Positions 1-7,276 of a stretch of DNA of 25,754 nt are shown piece after piece (the stretch's first letter is position 1; each line of letters starts with the position of its first letter). A program made the position numbers and the translations under genes. The stretch is from Desulfobulbus sp. GTDB taxonomy: Bacteria > Desulfobacterota > Desulfobulbia > Desulfobulbales > Desulfobulbaceae. Where the stretch lies: contig JAQUEZ010000051.1 of NCBI GenBank assembly GCA_028684915.1, positions 10,399 through 36,152 on the forward strand, in the 5' to 3' direction. Below the pieces are notes generated by a model. It was not told the origin of the DNA, made no database searches, and was given only the letters and a program-made list of their open reading frames with translations.

Positions 1-525
1 AGAATACGGAACTCGAAAAGGCTAAACTCGCTCAGGCAAAGCTCGCGAATGAACGGCTGGCGGCTATCGACGCCATCTCCAAGGAAAGGGATAATCTCCT
101 CGCACAGAATACGGAACTCGAAAAGGCTAGACTCGCTCAGGCAAAGCTCGCGAATGAACGACTGGCGGCTATCGACGCCATCTCCAAGGAAAGGGATAAT
201 CTCCTCGCACAGAATACAGAGCTCGAAAAGGCAAAACTAGCTCAGGCAAAGCTCGAGAATGAACGACTGGCGGCTATCGACGCCATCTCCAAGGAAAGGG
301 ATAATCTCCTCGCACAGAATACGGAACTCGAAAAAGCTAAACTCGCTCAGGCAAAGCTCGAGAATGAACGACTGGCAGCTTTGGACGCCATCTCCAAGGA
401 AAGGGATAATCTCCGCGGGCAGAATACAGAGCTCGAAAAAGCAAAACTAGCTCAGGCAAAGCTCGAGAATGAACGACTGGCGGCTTTGGACGCCATCTCC
501 AAGGAAAGGGATGCAGCAAAAACTC
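1..525 (+). repeat. Tandem 105-bp in-frame repeat, five units
   Basis: Units begin at 1, 106, 211, 316 and 421, each recognised by AGAATAC, giving an exact 105-bp period that keeps the frame. The last unit diverges near its end. Synonymous variants show sub-structure: units 3 and 5 share ACAGAGCTC and GCAAAACTA, whereas units 1, 2 and 4 have ACGGAACTC with GCT (or its AGA-type variant in unit 2). This pattern suggests duplication of two-unit (210-bp) blocks. The array probably continues upstream of the window. Confidence 0.92.
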
Positions 526-677
526 AGGTGCGCAACACTAATGAACGGATCGCCCAACTTGAAGCAGAGGCCACGGAAAGGGAGCACCGCCAACAGTTGC
601 AGCAAGAAGAGTTGATCAAGGCGGAAGCCCAGATCGAACTGATCAAGGATCTCTTCTTACGTGAACCAGGATTATAA
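1..677 (+). CDS. Coiled-coil repeat protein, 3' end only
   Basis: The reading frame is already open at base 1 (the first full codon starts at base 3) and ends with TAA at 675-677, so only the C-terminal ~224 residues are visible. Almost all of it is a charged Glu/Lys/Ala/Leu coiled coil. About five near-identical 35-residue units (each exactly five heptads) carry the pattern NTELEKAKLAQAKLENERLA followed by AISKERDN. They are followed by a non-repeated coiled-coil tail of ~50 residues ending REPGL. No catalytic motif or membrane segment is visible. It lies 60 bp upstream of another coiled-coil protein and a sulfotransferase, so a scaffold or spacer role in the polysaccharide locus is possible, but this is inference. 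The N-terminal part, outside the window, may carry an enzymatic domain. Confidence 0.8.
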   Translation, partial: NTELEKAKLAQAKLANERLAAIDAISKERDNLLAQNTELEKARLAQAKLANERLAAIDAISKERDNLLAQNTELEKAKLAQAKLENERLAAIDAISKERDNLLAQNTELEKAKLAQAKLENERLAALDAISKERDNLRGQNTELEKAKLAQAKLENERLAALDAISKERDAAKTQVRNTNERIAQLEAEATEREHRQQLQQEELIKAEAQIELIKDLFLREPGL

Positions 678-737
678 ATGGGGCGCATAATTTTTTTCTT
701 GCGTTGAACCAATGACACCGTGTACTGACAACTTGCT

Positions 738-2054
738 ATGAAATACTATTTTTCAGGATTCTACGAACAGGATGCCTTGGCTCAGGGCTATACCCTTGTC
801 GATAAAGCCGCCACCATCTGGCTCGAGCCCGATACCTTCGTCGACCGATGCCAAGAAGATGACAAGGGCCAGCCCGACCAACGATTAATTTGGCTGTACC
901 GCGCGCCTTGGTCTTTGGTGAGTTCTTGTCCGGATTTTTCCGGCGAACGATTTCCCGAATTGTGCCAACAATGGGCGAACTGGCAACGTACACTCCTTTC
1001 GCTTCGCCACCGCCCAATCTCAAACCTGCTACTGATAAATCGGGATAGCACATCAGCTCAAGATTTGATCGATTCGTTTGGATTGAGCAAACCTTCGGTC
1101 AACGCGGCAAGCCCTGTTCAGGATCAGACATTGACCACAATTCTGGGCAAGTTTTTCGAATGGCTCGACCCCTCCCTTTGGGATATTGTGGAAGCATTGG
1201 AAGCAACCGCCTATATACCTAAAGGTGAGGCAATATTTCGAAACAGCCTTGCCCCCCCTACACCTGACGGGATGCAGGCGCTGTTGCACCTGATCCAGGC
1301 AGGCCGAGTCCTACCAAAGACGGTGGAGGAACTGGCCGGATTGACCGAAACCGTGCAACAATTGATAGCCGAAAAGGAATCTCTGTTGTGCACAATGAAA
1401 GAGGCACAGACTCAACTTCAGCAGGCAAAAAAAAATTCGGCGAACGAACGACAGCAACTTGAGAACCGTTTGGCTGCCTTGCAACAAGAGATGGTTCTCT
1501 TCAAGGATGACTCCAAACAGTCGAGTCAATCCCTGCAGGAAGAAAATGAATTGCTCCTGCTGCAATTGCACCAAGTGCAGCAGGAATTGGAAAAGCTTTT
1601 CCTAGAAAACCGTGACAGTAGTGCCAAGTTGAAAGAGGAGAACAAAAAACTGACCGACAAGGTGGCACAAATTAAGGCTGAGTTAACCAAGACAAGTCAT
1701 GAGATTGCTGTCTTGAAAAAAAGTTCCGCTGATCTCTCAGCCAATGAGAAAAAACTTACCGTTGAGTTGAAGGCTGCGCAGCAAGCTAACGACACCCTGC
1801 TCACAGAAAAAAAAGAGCTATTAGCCCAGAAAAAGGCGACTGAGGAAAAATTGGCCCATGAGTTGAGGGGGCTGCAGGAAGAAAATGAATTGCTTTTGCT
1901 GCAATTGCACCAGGTACAGGAGGAATTGGAGAACTATTTTCTTTGCAACCAACAAATGCGGGCGTCTCTCAGTCGATCCCAGCAAACCATGGACCGGGCG
2001 CGAATTCTACTCAGTCGATTGGCTTACCATTCAAATCATACTTTCTCCATGTAG
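738..2054 (+). CDS. Coiled-coil protein with unknown N-terminal domain and duplicated LLLLQLHQVQ motif
   Basis: 438 residues, ATG start, TAG stop at 2052-2054. Residues 1 to ~190 are globular, containing RLIWLYRAPW (~49-58) and RHRPISNLLLINRD (~90-103). I do not recognise a characterised domain there. Residues ~195-405 form a long Gln/Glu/Lys/Leu-rich coiled coil. Inside it the motif LQEENELLLLQLHQVQ occurs twice, at ~266-281 and ~379-394, each followed by a QELE/EELE and an aromatic-rich end. There is no signal peptide and no membrane segment, so it is probably cytoplasmic. It sits between another coiled-coil gene and a sulfotransferase gene (33 bp downstream), probably in one transcript. 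From memory, similar motifs accompany glycosyl- and sulfotransferases in other polysaccharide loci, which hints at a scaffold role. The function is unknown. Confidence 0.85.
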   Translation: MKYYFSGFYEQDALAQGYTLVDKAATIWLEPDTFVDRCQEDDKGQPDQRLIWLYRAPWSLVSSCPDFSGERFPELCQQWANWQRTLLSLRHRPISNLLLINRDSTSAQDLIDSFGLSKPSVNAASPVQDQTLTTILGKFFEWLDPSLWDIVEALEATAYIPKGEAIFRNSLAPPTPDGMQALLHLIQAGRVLPKTVEELAGLTETVQQLIAEKESLLCTMKEAQTQLQQAKKNSANERQQLENRLAALQQEMVLFKDDSKQSSQSLQEENELLLLQLHQVQQELEKLFLENRDSSAKLKEENKKLTDKVAQIKAELTKTSHEIAVLKKSSADLSANEKKLTVELKAAQQANDTLLTEKKELLAQKKATEEKLAHELRGLQEENELLLLQLHQVQEELENYFLCNQQMRASLSRSQQTMDRARILLSRLAYHSNHTFSM

Positions 2055-2087
2055 CATTATAGAATCTTTTTTCCGGGCCAATAAAGT

Positions 2088-3476
2088 ATGAAAAAAAATC
2101 GAGTTCGATTGCAAAGGAAGCGTTTTTGGTCCACTAAACGCCAAATTAAAGTTCCAACACCTGCTATTCAAGTCGATGCGGAATTACCGCCAAAAGAGAA
2201 ACATTCCCAGAAAGAGCTTACTCGTCCCTACAATGAACACCTGCTCGAACGCTGTCGTATTCAATGGCAATTTGGTGATTGGAAGAGTTTAGTCAAAATT
2301 AAAAGAGAGGTCGTACAAGACCACCCGGATCATGGTCAGTTGGCGCTTTTTTTATCCTCAGGCTATGCTCAGCTTGGGGATATAGAAAAATCTAGACAAT
2401 TTATACAATTGGCTAAGGAATGGGGATGCGGAAAACTTTTGATCGGTCGAATTATCGCATCGGGAGTCTACAATAGCCTTGGTCGTGCCGCAGCTCTTGA
2501 TAGACAATATGATCGTGCCACCCACCACTTTAAATCTGCTATTGCCGTCAGTGTACCAAATGGTGATAAACTACTGCTCTCCAAGGCAAGAATCAGTGAA
2601 CAATTAGAACAACTCAACAACACCCTAATAACCAATGTTGGCCATCATTCAATAACGCATTATGGCTATTGGAACAGAGATTCAAAATTACATCTAAAAA
2701 AAACGATCACTGTTCGTTCTATTCATCATTTATCTTGTACAGGCGGAACTTTATTCGCAAAATGCATTGCAGCCTTACCTGGGGTAGTAGTTCTTAATGA
2801 AATTGATCCATACAGCAGCTTAGGAATTGATAAAAACGGCAAAGGAATTTTTAATCCAACCGATATCATTGCATTATTACACCAATCATTCTCTGACATT
2901 GATGAAAATCTAATTGAAGAAGTTTTTTTAAATGATATCGAAACAATTGCAATAAATATAAGCAAAAAGGGGAGACAACTTGTACTTCGAGATCATTCGC
3001 ATAGCGCTTATCTAGTTGGCGACAAAATACGAATGCAAAAAAATTTACACAAACTACTACGGCTGCGGTTTGATCTAAAATCAATTGTTACTGTACGCAA
3101 TCCTATTGACAGCTTTTTAAGTCTCAGACATAATAATTGGATTCACTATACCCCACAAACATTCGATGAATATTGTTATCGTTATATACATTTTTTACAA
3201 GACCATCACGAATTACCTATCGTCCGATATGAAGATTTCGTTTCTAATCCAGAAAAGACACTGAAATATATTTGCAGTATTTTAAATATAAGTTATTCTA
3301 CAAATTTTATTCATTTATTCTCAAAATTTAAATTTAGTGGAGACAGTGGTCGTTCTGGGGATATTATTGAACCACGTCAAAGACGAGAATATGATCAATA
3401 TTTTATCGATGAAGTGAACTCGTCTTACAATTACAGTAAAATTTTAGAGATACTCCGCTATCCACTTCTTCGTTAA
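2088..3476 (+). CDS. Sulfotransferase with N-terminal TPR-like region
   Basis: 462 residues. Residues ~50-180 look like TPR/HAT helices (RCRIQWQFGDWKSLVKIKRE, FLSSGYAQLGDIEKSRQF, ALDRQYDRATHHFKSAI). The C-terminal part is sulfotransferase-like. A 5'-phosphosulfate-binding-type loop, HHLSCTGGTLFAK (~213-225), follows a beta strand, and a 3'-phosphate-binding-type motif, IVTVRNPIDSFLSL (~333-346), follows later with the expected Arg and Ser residues (R337, S342, S345). YEDFVSNPEKTL near the C-terminus is typical of the family. It would move sulfate from PAPS to a hydroxyl of a glycan; the acceptor is unknown. The ATG lies 33 bp after the previous stop. The second half of the gene is much more AT-rich than the genes at 12-18 kb, a sign of separate origin. 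The family call is firm; the acceptor cannot be read. Confidence 0.85.
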   Translation: MKKNRVRLQRKRFWSTKRQIKVPTPAIQVDAELPPKEKHSQKELTRPYNEHLLERCRIQWQFGDWKSLVKIKREVVQDHPDHGQLALFLSSGYAQLGDIEKSRQFIQLAKEWGCGKLLIGRIIASGVYNSLGRAAALDRQYDRATHHFKSAIAVSVPNGDKLLLSKARISEQLEQLNNTLITNVGHHSITHYGYWNRDSKLHLKKTITVRSIHHLSCTGGTLFAKCIAALPGVVVLNEIDPYSSLGIDKNGKGIFNPTDIIALLHQSFSDIDENLIEEVFLNDIETIAINISKKGRQLVLRDHSHSAYLVGDKIRMQKNLHKLLRLRFDLKSIVTVRNPIDSFLSLRHNNWIHYTPQTFDEYCYRYIHFLQDHHELPIVRYEDFVSNPEKTLKYICSILNISYSTNFIHLFSKFKFSGDSGRSGDIIEPRQRREYDQYFIDEVNSSYNYSKILEILRYPLLR

Positions 3477-3487
3477 GGTCTTATAAC

Positions 3488-3503
3488 GTAACCGATCAGG
3501 GGG
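3488..3503 (+). repeat. Solo GTAA-type element end downstream of the first sulfotransferase
   Basis: GTAACCGATCAGGGGG begins 11 bp after the stop of the upstream gene. The same 16 bases form the far end of the 156-bp element at 11130-11285, read on the - strand. After these bases the two sequences diverge, and no second end is obvious before 3600. It may be a remnant of an IS66-like element or MITE. GATCAGGG at 3494-3501 also has a distant inverted partner CCCTGATC in the same spacer. Confidence 0.45.
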
Positions 3504-3612
3504 GGGACACACTCCACCTAAATCGCTGCCCTGATCCACTCCAAGTCTGCACTGTTACTAATAAACTTGTCTAGTGTTATTTGACCACATCACTCAATCG
3601 GGAATGCTTAAT

Positions 3613-4683
3613 ATGAAATGTTTTCTTCACATTGGAACTGAAAAAACAGCTACAACAACCTTGCAAAATTTTTTTGATATAAACAGGAATAGGCTCTTAA
3701 AAAAAGGGTTTATTTATACCAAAGCTGCAGGAAATAGCAATAATCGCCAATTACCTGTTGCAGCTTATGATTTACACAGACGCGATGATTTCACGAAAGG
3801 CATTGGTCTTGATACGGAAGATAAATTAGCATCCTTTCAAAGGAAAACTATAGATAGCCTCACAGAAGAGATTGAGTTAATAAAAAAAGGCAACCCAAAA
3901 ACTACGACAATAATATTTTCATCTGAACATATCCAATCCCGGCTCACTAACATCAAAGAGCTAGAGAGGTTAAAATATATTTTATTAAATTTTGGGATCA
4001 ATGATATTAGCGTTATTGTATATTTACGTCGCCCTGCTGAGATTGCAAATTCATTATACTCGACAGCAATTAAAGCTGGATCATGTGAAGATACTCCTCC
4101 TCTACCAATGAATCCATATTGGAATAATGTATGTAACCATAGACAAACTATAGAAAAATTCGGCTCCATTTTCGGAAAAGCTGCCATAATTCCTCGACTT
4201 TTCGATAAGAACCATTTTGTCAACGGTTCAGTTATAGATGACGTCTTGAATGTGATTGGCATACCAAATGACAATTACGTCATTCCAAATAATGCAAACG
4301 GAAGTCTTTCCCTAACTGGGGTTAACATACTCAGACGTCTTAACAAGACTGTTCCAGTGTGGGTTGGTAACAAGCCTAATCAAGTTAGAGCAAATCTTGT
4401 TTCATACATTCAGAAACATCTATCTGAAAACAAATATATTATGCCAGGTAATTTATACGAAGCATACGATTTAGAATTTCAAAAATCTAACGAATGGGTC
4501 AGGCTACAATACTTTCCAGACAAAAAAGTATTGTTTTCATCAGAAATACCTAAAGAGTCTAACCTGAATATTCCAGATTCAGAACTTGATAGAATAGTAG
4601 ATTTAATTACGAACATATGGATTGATAAGGAAAGAAAGATACTGGACCTAACGAATAAGGCCACGTCAGCAGAATGTGTGTAA
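3613..4683 (+). CDS. Sulfotransferase-family protein, C-terminus formed by inserted repeats
   Basis: 356 residues from the ATG at 3613. In-frame ATGs at 3574 and 3604 also exist, but family members start just before the first strand, as MKCFLHIGTEKT does here. The 5'-phosphosulfate loop is HIGTEKTATTTL (~6-17). The 3'-phosphate motif is VIVYLRRPAEIANSLYS (~134-150), with R139/R140, S147 and S150. IIFSSEH (~100-106) is also typical. Predicted role: PAPS-dependent sulfation of a polysaccharide sugar. The gene is AT-rich. The last codons (from ~4659, residues ATSAECV) lie in the terminal repeat of a ~350-bp element, and the TAA stop belongs to a 156-bp MITE end. The natural C-terminus has therefore been replaced, and activity is uncertain although both cofactor motifs are intact. 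The insertions lie directly downstream. Confidence 0.8.
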   Translation: MKCFLHIGTEKTATTTLQNFFDINRNRLLKKGFIYTKAAGNSNNRQLPVAAYDLHRRDDFTKGIGLDTEDKLASFQRKTIDSLTEEIELIKKGNPKTTTIIFSSEHIQSRLTNIKELERLKYILLNFGINDISVIVYLRRPAEIANSLYSTAIKAGSCEDTPPLPMNPYWNNVCNHRQTIEKFGSIFGKAAIIPRLFDKNHFVNGSVIDDVLNVIGIPNDNYVIPNNANGSLSLTGVNILRRLNKTVPVWVGNKPNQVRANLVSYIQKHLSENKYIMPGNLYEAYDLEFQKSNEWVRLQYFPDKKVLFSSEIPKESNLNIPDSELDRIVDLITNIWIDKERKILDLTNKATSAECV

Positions 4684-4710
4684 CCGATCACGGCGGAACC
4701 CCAAAGGCAC

Positions 4711-5812
4711 GGCGGATTCAACTCTGAAGTGCAACTTTTGTGAGAGGATTTAAGTGGCGAGTTGCGTTAAGATCGAAGCCACTTAAGCGATCAAGTAAAA
4801 GGAGCATTGATGAAGCCCTATAAGCAACTCGCCATTGAGCAACGATACCAGATCTACGGATTGAAACAAGCTGGTTTGGATCAAAGCCAGATCGCCTTCA
4901 ATCTTGGGGTCAACAAATCAACGATTTCACGGGAGTTGAGCCGCAATAGAGGCCAACGCGGCTGGCGTCCGAAACAGGCGCAGGCATTTCGGGACGAACG
5001 CAAACGAAGCTGCCTCAATGGCAAGTGCATCTCTTTGCATGAATGGGCTGAAGTCGAGCGGCTGGTCCGAGCGGACTTCAGTCCGGAACAGGTTGAACAT
5101 CGCCTTGCTTTGGAGGGCGGCTTGCGGATCAGCCACGAAACCGTCTACCGCCATATCTATGCCGACAAGAAAGCCGGCGGCGACCTGCACCAGCATCTAC
5201 GAAGCCAGAAACCCCATCGCAAGCGTTATGCAAGCGGTCAAGAAAGGCGCGGCGTGCTGAAAAACCGTGTCAGCATTGACGAACGTCCTGCAATTGTAGA
5301 GCAAAAAATCCGAGTGGGCGATTGGGAAGGAGATACTGTCATTGGCAAAAATCATAAAGGCGGCTTGGTCACCCTGGCCGACCGGACAACGCGCTATGTT
5401 CTAGCTGGGCATATTCGCAGCAAGCACGCCGATGGAGTGACCGCGGTGACAACGCGTTTGCTGGAGCCCCACAAAGACAGCTGCCACACCATCACCTTCG
5501 ACAACGGCAAAGAATTTGCCGGGCATCAACGCATCGCGGCGGCGCTTCAGGCCTCGATCTATTTTGCCCATCCCTATCACTCATGGGAGCGCGGCCTGAA
5601 CGAGAACAGCAACGGTCTCTTGCGGCAGTATTTCCCCAAACGTATGGACTTGAGCGATATAAGCGAGGAGCAGGTGCAGCGAGCGGTTGATCGACTCAAC
5701 CACCGCCCACGAAAAGTATTGGGATATCGTTCGCCGCATGAGGTGTTTTTCGCGACAAAAGTGAGCTATACTAAGCCACCGCTAGCTGTTGCACTTCAGA
5801 GTTGAATCCGCC
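4711..5812 (+). mobile_element. IS30-family insertion sequence, complete
   Basis: 1102 bp with perfect 25-bp terminal inverted repeats at 4711-4735 and 5788-5812. The outermost bases are GGCGGATTCAACTCTGAAGT. A 3-bp target duplication CAC flanks it (4708-4710 and 5813-5815). Size, repeat length and short duplication all fit the IS30 family. It carries one intact transposase gene whose stop codon lies inside the right repeat. It has inserted into a 156-bp MITE, so it is the youngest layer of the nested set. Confidence 0.95.
4810..5805 (+). CDS. IS30-family transposase
   Basis: 331 residues from the ATG at 4810, preceded by AAAAGGAG at a spacing of ~5 bases. An in-frame TTG at 4807 is less likely. 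The N-terminal helix-turn-helix spans ~LKQAGLDQSQIAFNLGVNKS (18-37) and continues TISREL. The catalytic DDE triad is visible: D175 in GDWEGDTVIGK, D231 in TFDNGKEF, and E265 in RGLNENSNG, with a D-E gap of 33 residues as expected for the family. The C-terminal LNHRPRKVLGYRSPHEVF is also typical. It would bind the 25-bp ends and carry out IS30 transposition. The frame is intact, so it is potentially active and could mobilise related elements elsewhere in the genome. Confidence 0.96.
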   Translation: MKPYKQLAIEQRYQIYGLKQAGLDQSQIAFNLGVNKSTISRELSRNRGQRGWRPKQAQAFRDERKRSCLNGKCISLHEWAEVERLVRADFSPEQVEHRLALEGGLRISHETVYRHIYADKKAGGDLHQHLRSQKPHRKRYASGQERRGVLKNRVSIDERPAIVEQKIRVGDWEGDTVIGKNHKGGLVTLADRTTRYVLAGHIRSKHADGVTAVTTRLLEPHKDSCHTITFDNGKEFAGHQRIAAALQASIYFAHPYHSWERGLNENSNGLLRQYFPKRMDLSDISEEQVQRAVDRLNHRPRKVLGYRSPHEVFFATKVSYTKPPLAVALQS

Positions 5813-6277
5813 CACCGTTTATCAACGGACCTGCAAGCGATTGCAGGGTGCCGGAGGTGCAAGGCATCGGCCTGTGCAGCGTACACCTGTACGTAAACAG
5901 GCCGATAACACCGCAGATTCGGTGCCCCGTGATCGCTTACGAATGTGTGGGTAACTCTTTGAAAATTAGCCCCAGAACCTGAGACCGCCGGAGGTGAGAG
6001 GGGTGGGCACCTGCCGCCCCGTCACCCTTGCCACTTTCAGGATGAGCGTGGAGGCTCGGCTCTGTCAAGGCTGTGCGCACAGCGCACACCCGCAGGGCTT
6101 GGCCTTGAGACGGGGCTCTATGCTACCTCCCGCGCCGTACTAAATAACGGTGCATAGGGTTGAGCCAACGACCGATCCCAATGCACCCGCTCGGATTGGG
6201 CAGCGTAAAACACGCTGAAACAATGCGTTACGGTTCAGAATGTTACCGGTCCACCCACACATTCTGCGGAGGAACCA

Positions 6278-6629
6278 GGCCTCGTCCGCAGAATTCGTGG
6301 GTTGATTCTTGATATTTAGCCCCAGAACCTGAGCCCCGCCGGAGGTGAAGGTGTGGGGCGCCTGCCGCCCCGTCACCCTTGCCACCTTCAGGTGGAGCGT
6401 GGAGGCTCGGCTCTGTCAAGGCTGTGCGCACAGCGCACACCCGCAGGGCTTGGCCTTGATAGAGTCGGGGCTCTATGCTACCGACCGCACCGTACTAAAA
6501 AACGGTGCATAGGGTTGAGCCAACGACCGATCCCAATACATCGGCTCGGATTTGACAGTGAAAAACACACTGGAACAGTACTTTGCGATTCAGAACGTTA
6601 CCGCAACCCACAGATTCTGCGGAAGAGCC
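6278..6629 (+). repeat. ~350-bp repeat element R2
   Basis: R2 is in direct orientation immediately after R1 (1 bp between them). The left end is GGCCTCGTCCGCAGAATTCG at 6278-6297. The right end, read on the - strand from 6629, is GGCTCTTCCGCAGAATCTGT. GG(C)TCTT-type ends resemble ISL3-family terminal repeats, so these could be ISL3-type MITEs; this is inference. The centre holds a 12-bp stem (6411-6422 with 6453-6464, one G-U pair) enclosing the near-palindrome GTGCGCACAGCGCAC. Short ORFs here are not conserved between copies in a protein-like way, and I do not call them genes. No clear target duplication was found. Confidence 0.8.
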
Positions 6630-6684
6630 TCTAAAATTTCTGGTTAGCGGTTAGGGTTACTCGCAGGAAGCATTTTATGGGACA

Positions 6685-6710
6685 AAGAACAATCCAATCG
6701 TTCTTTTTTT
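6685..6710 (+). terminator. Possible rho-independent terminator after R2
   Basis: AAGAAC (6685-6690) and GTTCTT (6700-6705) form a short stem with a 9-base loop, followed directly by a T run to 6710. The stem is AT-rich and weak. It could isolate the downstream glycosyltransferase genes from transcription reading out of the IS/repeat region. Confidence 0.35.
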
Positions 6711-7276
6711 GTAACTGATTACAGGGAGGTAATCCAGGTGATGTCTAGTGCGTGCCCTTGGCAATGCGCGGTCATGGCCTCAACGAGAACCTCGAAGGTT
6801 GGCTTGTTATGCAGGCCGCAGGTTTGTGAGTGTGAGTATCCTCTCCACCCAGCGGCTGCCTGAGCATGTATTTGGAGTGCAGACACAGAAGGCTGGCAAT
6901 CTGCTTGTTCGTACTGTTGGCCTGGCCCGAGCAACGAGATAAATCGGCTTGAGGAATTTGCTGTACAATATGGATCGACTCGGGACATTCTTAACCATTT
7001 AACAGGAGAGTTGAGCTTTCACTCCGGTGAGGCGTAAAAATTCGCACAAGAAATCAAAATTGGCCGCAAAAAAGCGGATAACGACGTTTAGGTCTGTTGG
7101 GTGCGATTGCCAGCCTTGCAGGATGATGCTGGTGTTTATACGCCGTTATGCTACGGCTATCTTAGCCGTCTTACCTTGACCTGAAAATCAAGCAGGATTT
7201 TTTTCTCCTGTTCCAACACTATGATAATACCCAATGTTTCTTAATGTTACACACTAAGAGAGGAGATTTAATTGGC
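6711..7276. other. Gene-poor spacer with a possible decayed coding fragment
   Basis: No convincing intact gene in ~565 bp. On the + strand, a stretch open from 6864 to the TAA at 7038 has no usable start and reads in part NRLEEFAVQYGSTRDILNHL, which looks protein-like; I do not recognise it. Overlapping - strand ORFs of 60-90 codons are present but lack recognisable motifs. Small hairpins occur at ACGGCT...AGCCGT (~7154-7170) and CCGC...GCGG (~7062-7076). The spacer probably contains the promoter for the gene at 7277, but I see no strong -35/-10 pair. Confidence 0.3.

Larger units (their letters stand above)
4680..5940 (+). mobile_element. 156-bp GTAA-ended MITE (copy A), interrupted by IS30
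   Basis: The ends are GTAACCGATCACGG at 4680-4693 and, read inward on the - strand from 5940, GTAAGCGATCACGG. A perfect 8-bp target duplication GAATGTGT flanks the element (4672-4679 and 5941-5948). Removing IS30 and one CAC duplication leaves 31 + 125 = 156 bp, exactly the length of copy B at 11130-11285, to which it is closely similar in inverted orientation over 5816-5940. GTAA ends and 8-bp duplications are hallmarks of the IS66 family, so a non-autonomous IS66-type element is the best guess. An internal hairpin is formed around CCTGT...ACAGG (~5891-5901). The TAA of the left end is the stop codon of the upstream sulfotransferase. Confidence 0.85.
4659..6276 (+). repeat. ~350-bp repeat element R1, interrupted by a MITE carrying IS30
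   Basis: R1 is one of three related elements. Its left terminal repeat is split. GGCCACGTCAGCAGAATGTGT lies at 4659-4679, and its continuation (GAATGTGTGGGT, duplicated) resumes at 5941. The right terminal repeat ends at 6276 and reads GGTTCCTCCGCAGAATGTGT on the - strand. Without the insertion and one copy of the 8-bp duplication R1 is ~349 bp, matching R2 (352 bp) and R3 (353 bp). The interior (5966-6240) aligns with R2 at an offset of ~350-355 bp. No protein is convincingly encoded. A central inverted repeat (TCAAGGC/GCCTTGA) is present but shorter than in R2. Confidence 0.8.

Noticed and set aside
1..525. CRISPR array
   Set aside because: The 105-bp repeats are contiguous, in frame and without spacers; they encode a coiled coil.
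6278..6629. R2 as a structured riboswitch or known ncRNA
   Set aside because: Terminal inverted repeats and multiple copies in both orientations fit a mobile element better. No known ncRNA signature was recognised.
6353..6634. 93-codon + strand ORF inside R2, and - strand ORFs at 6140-6440
   Set aside because: They lie in non-coding repeat elements and are not preserved between the three copies.
6719..6998. - strand ORFs as a transposase remnant
   Set aside because: The frames overlap each other without recognisable DDE or helix-turn-helix motifs; I could not support any assignment.
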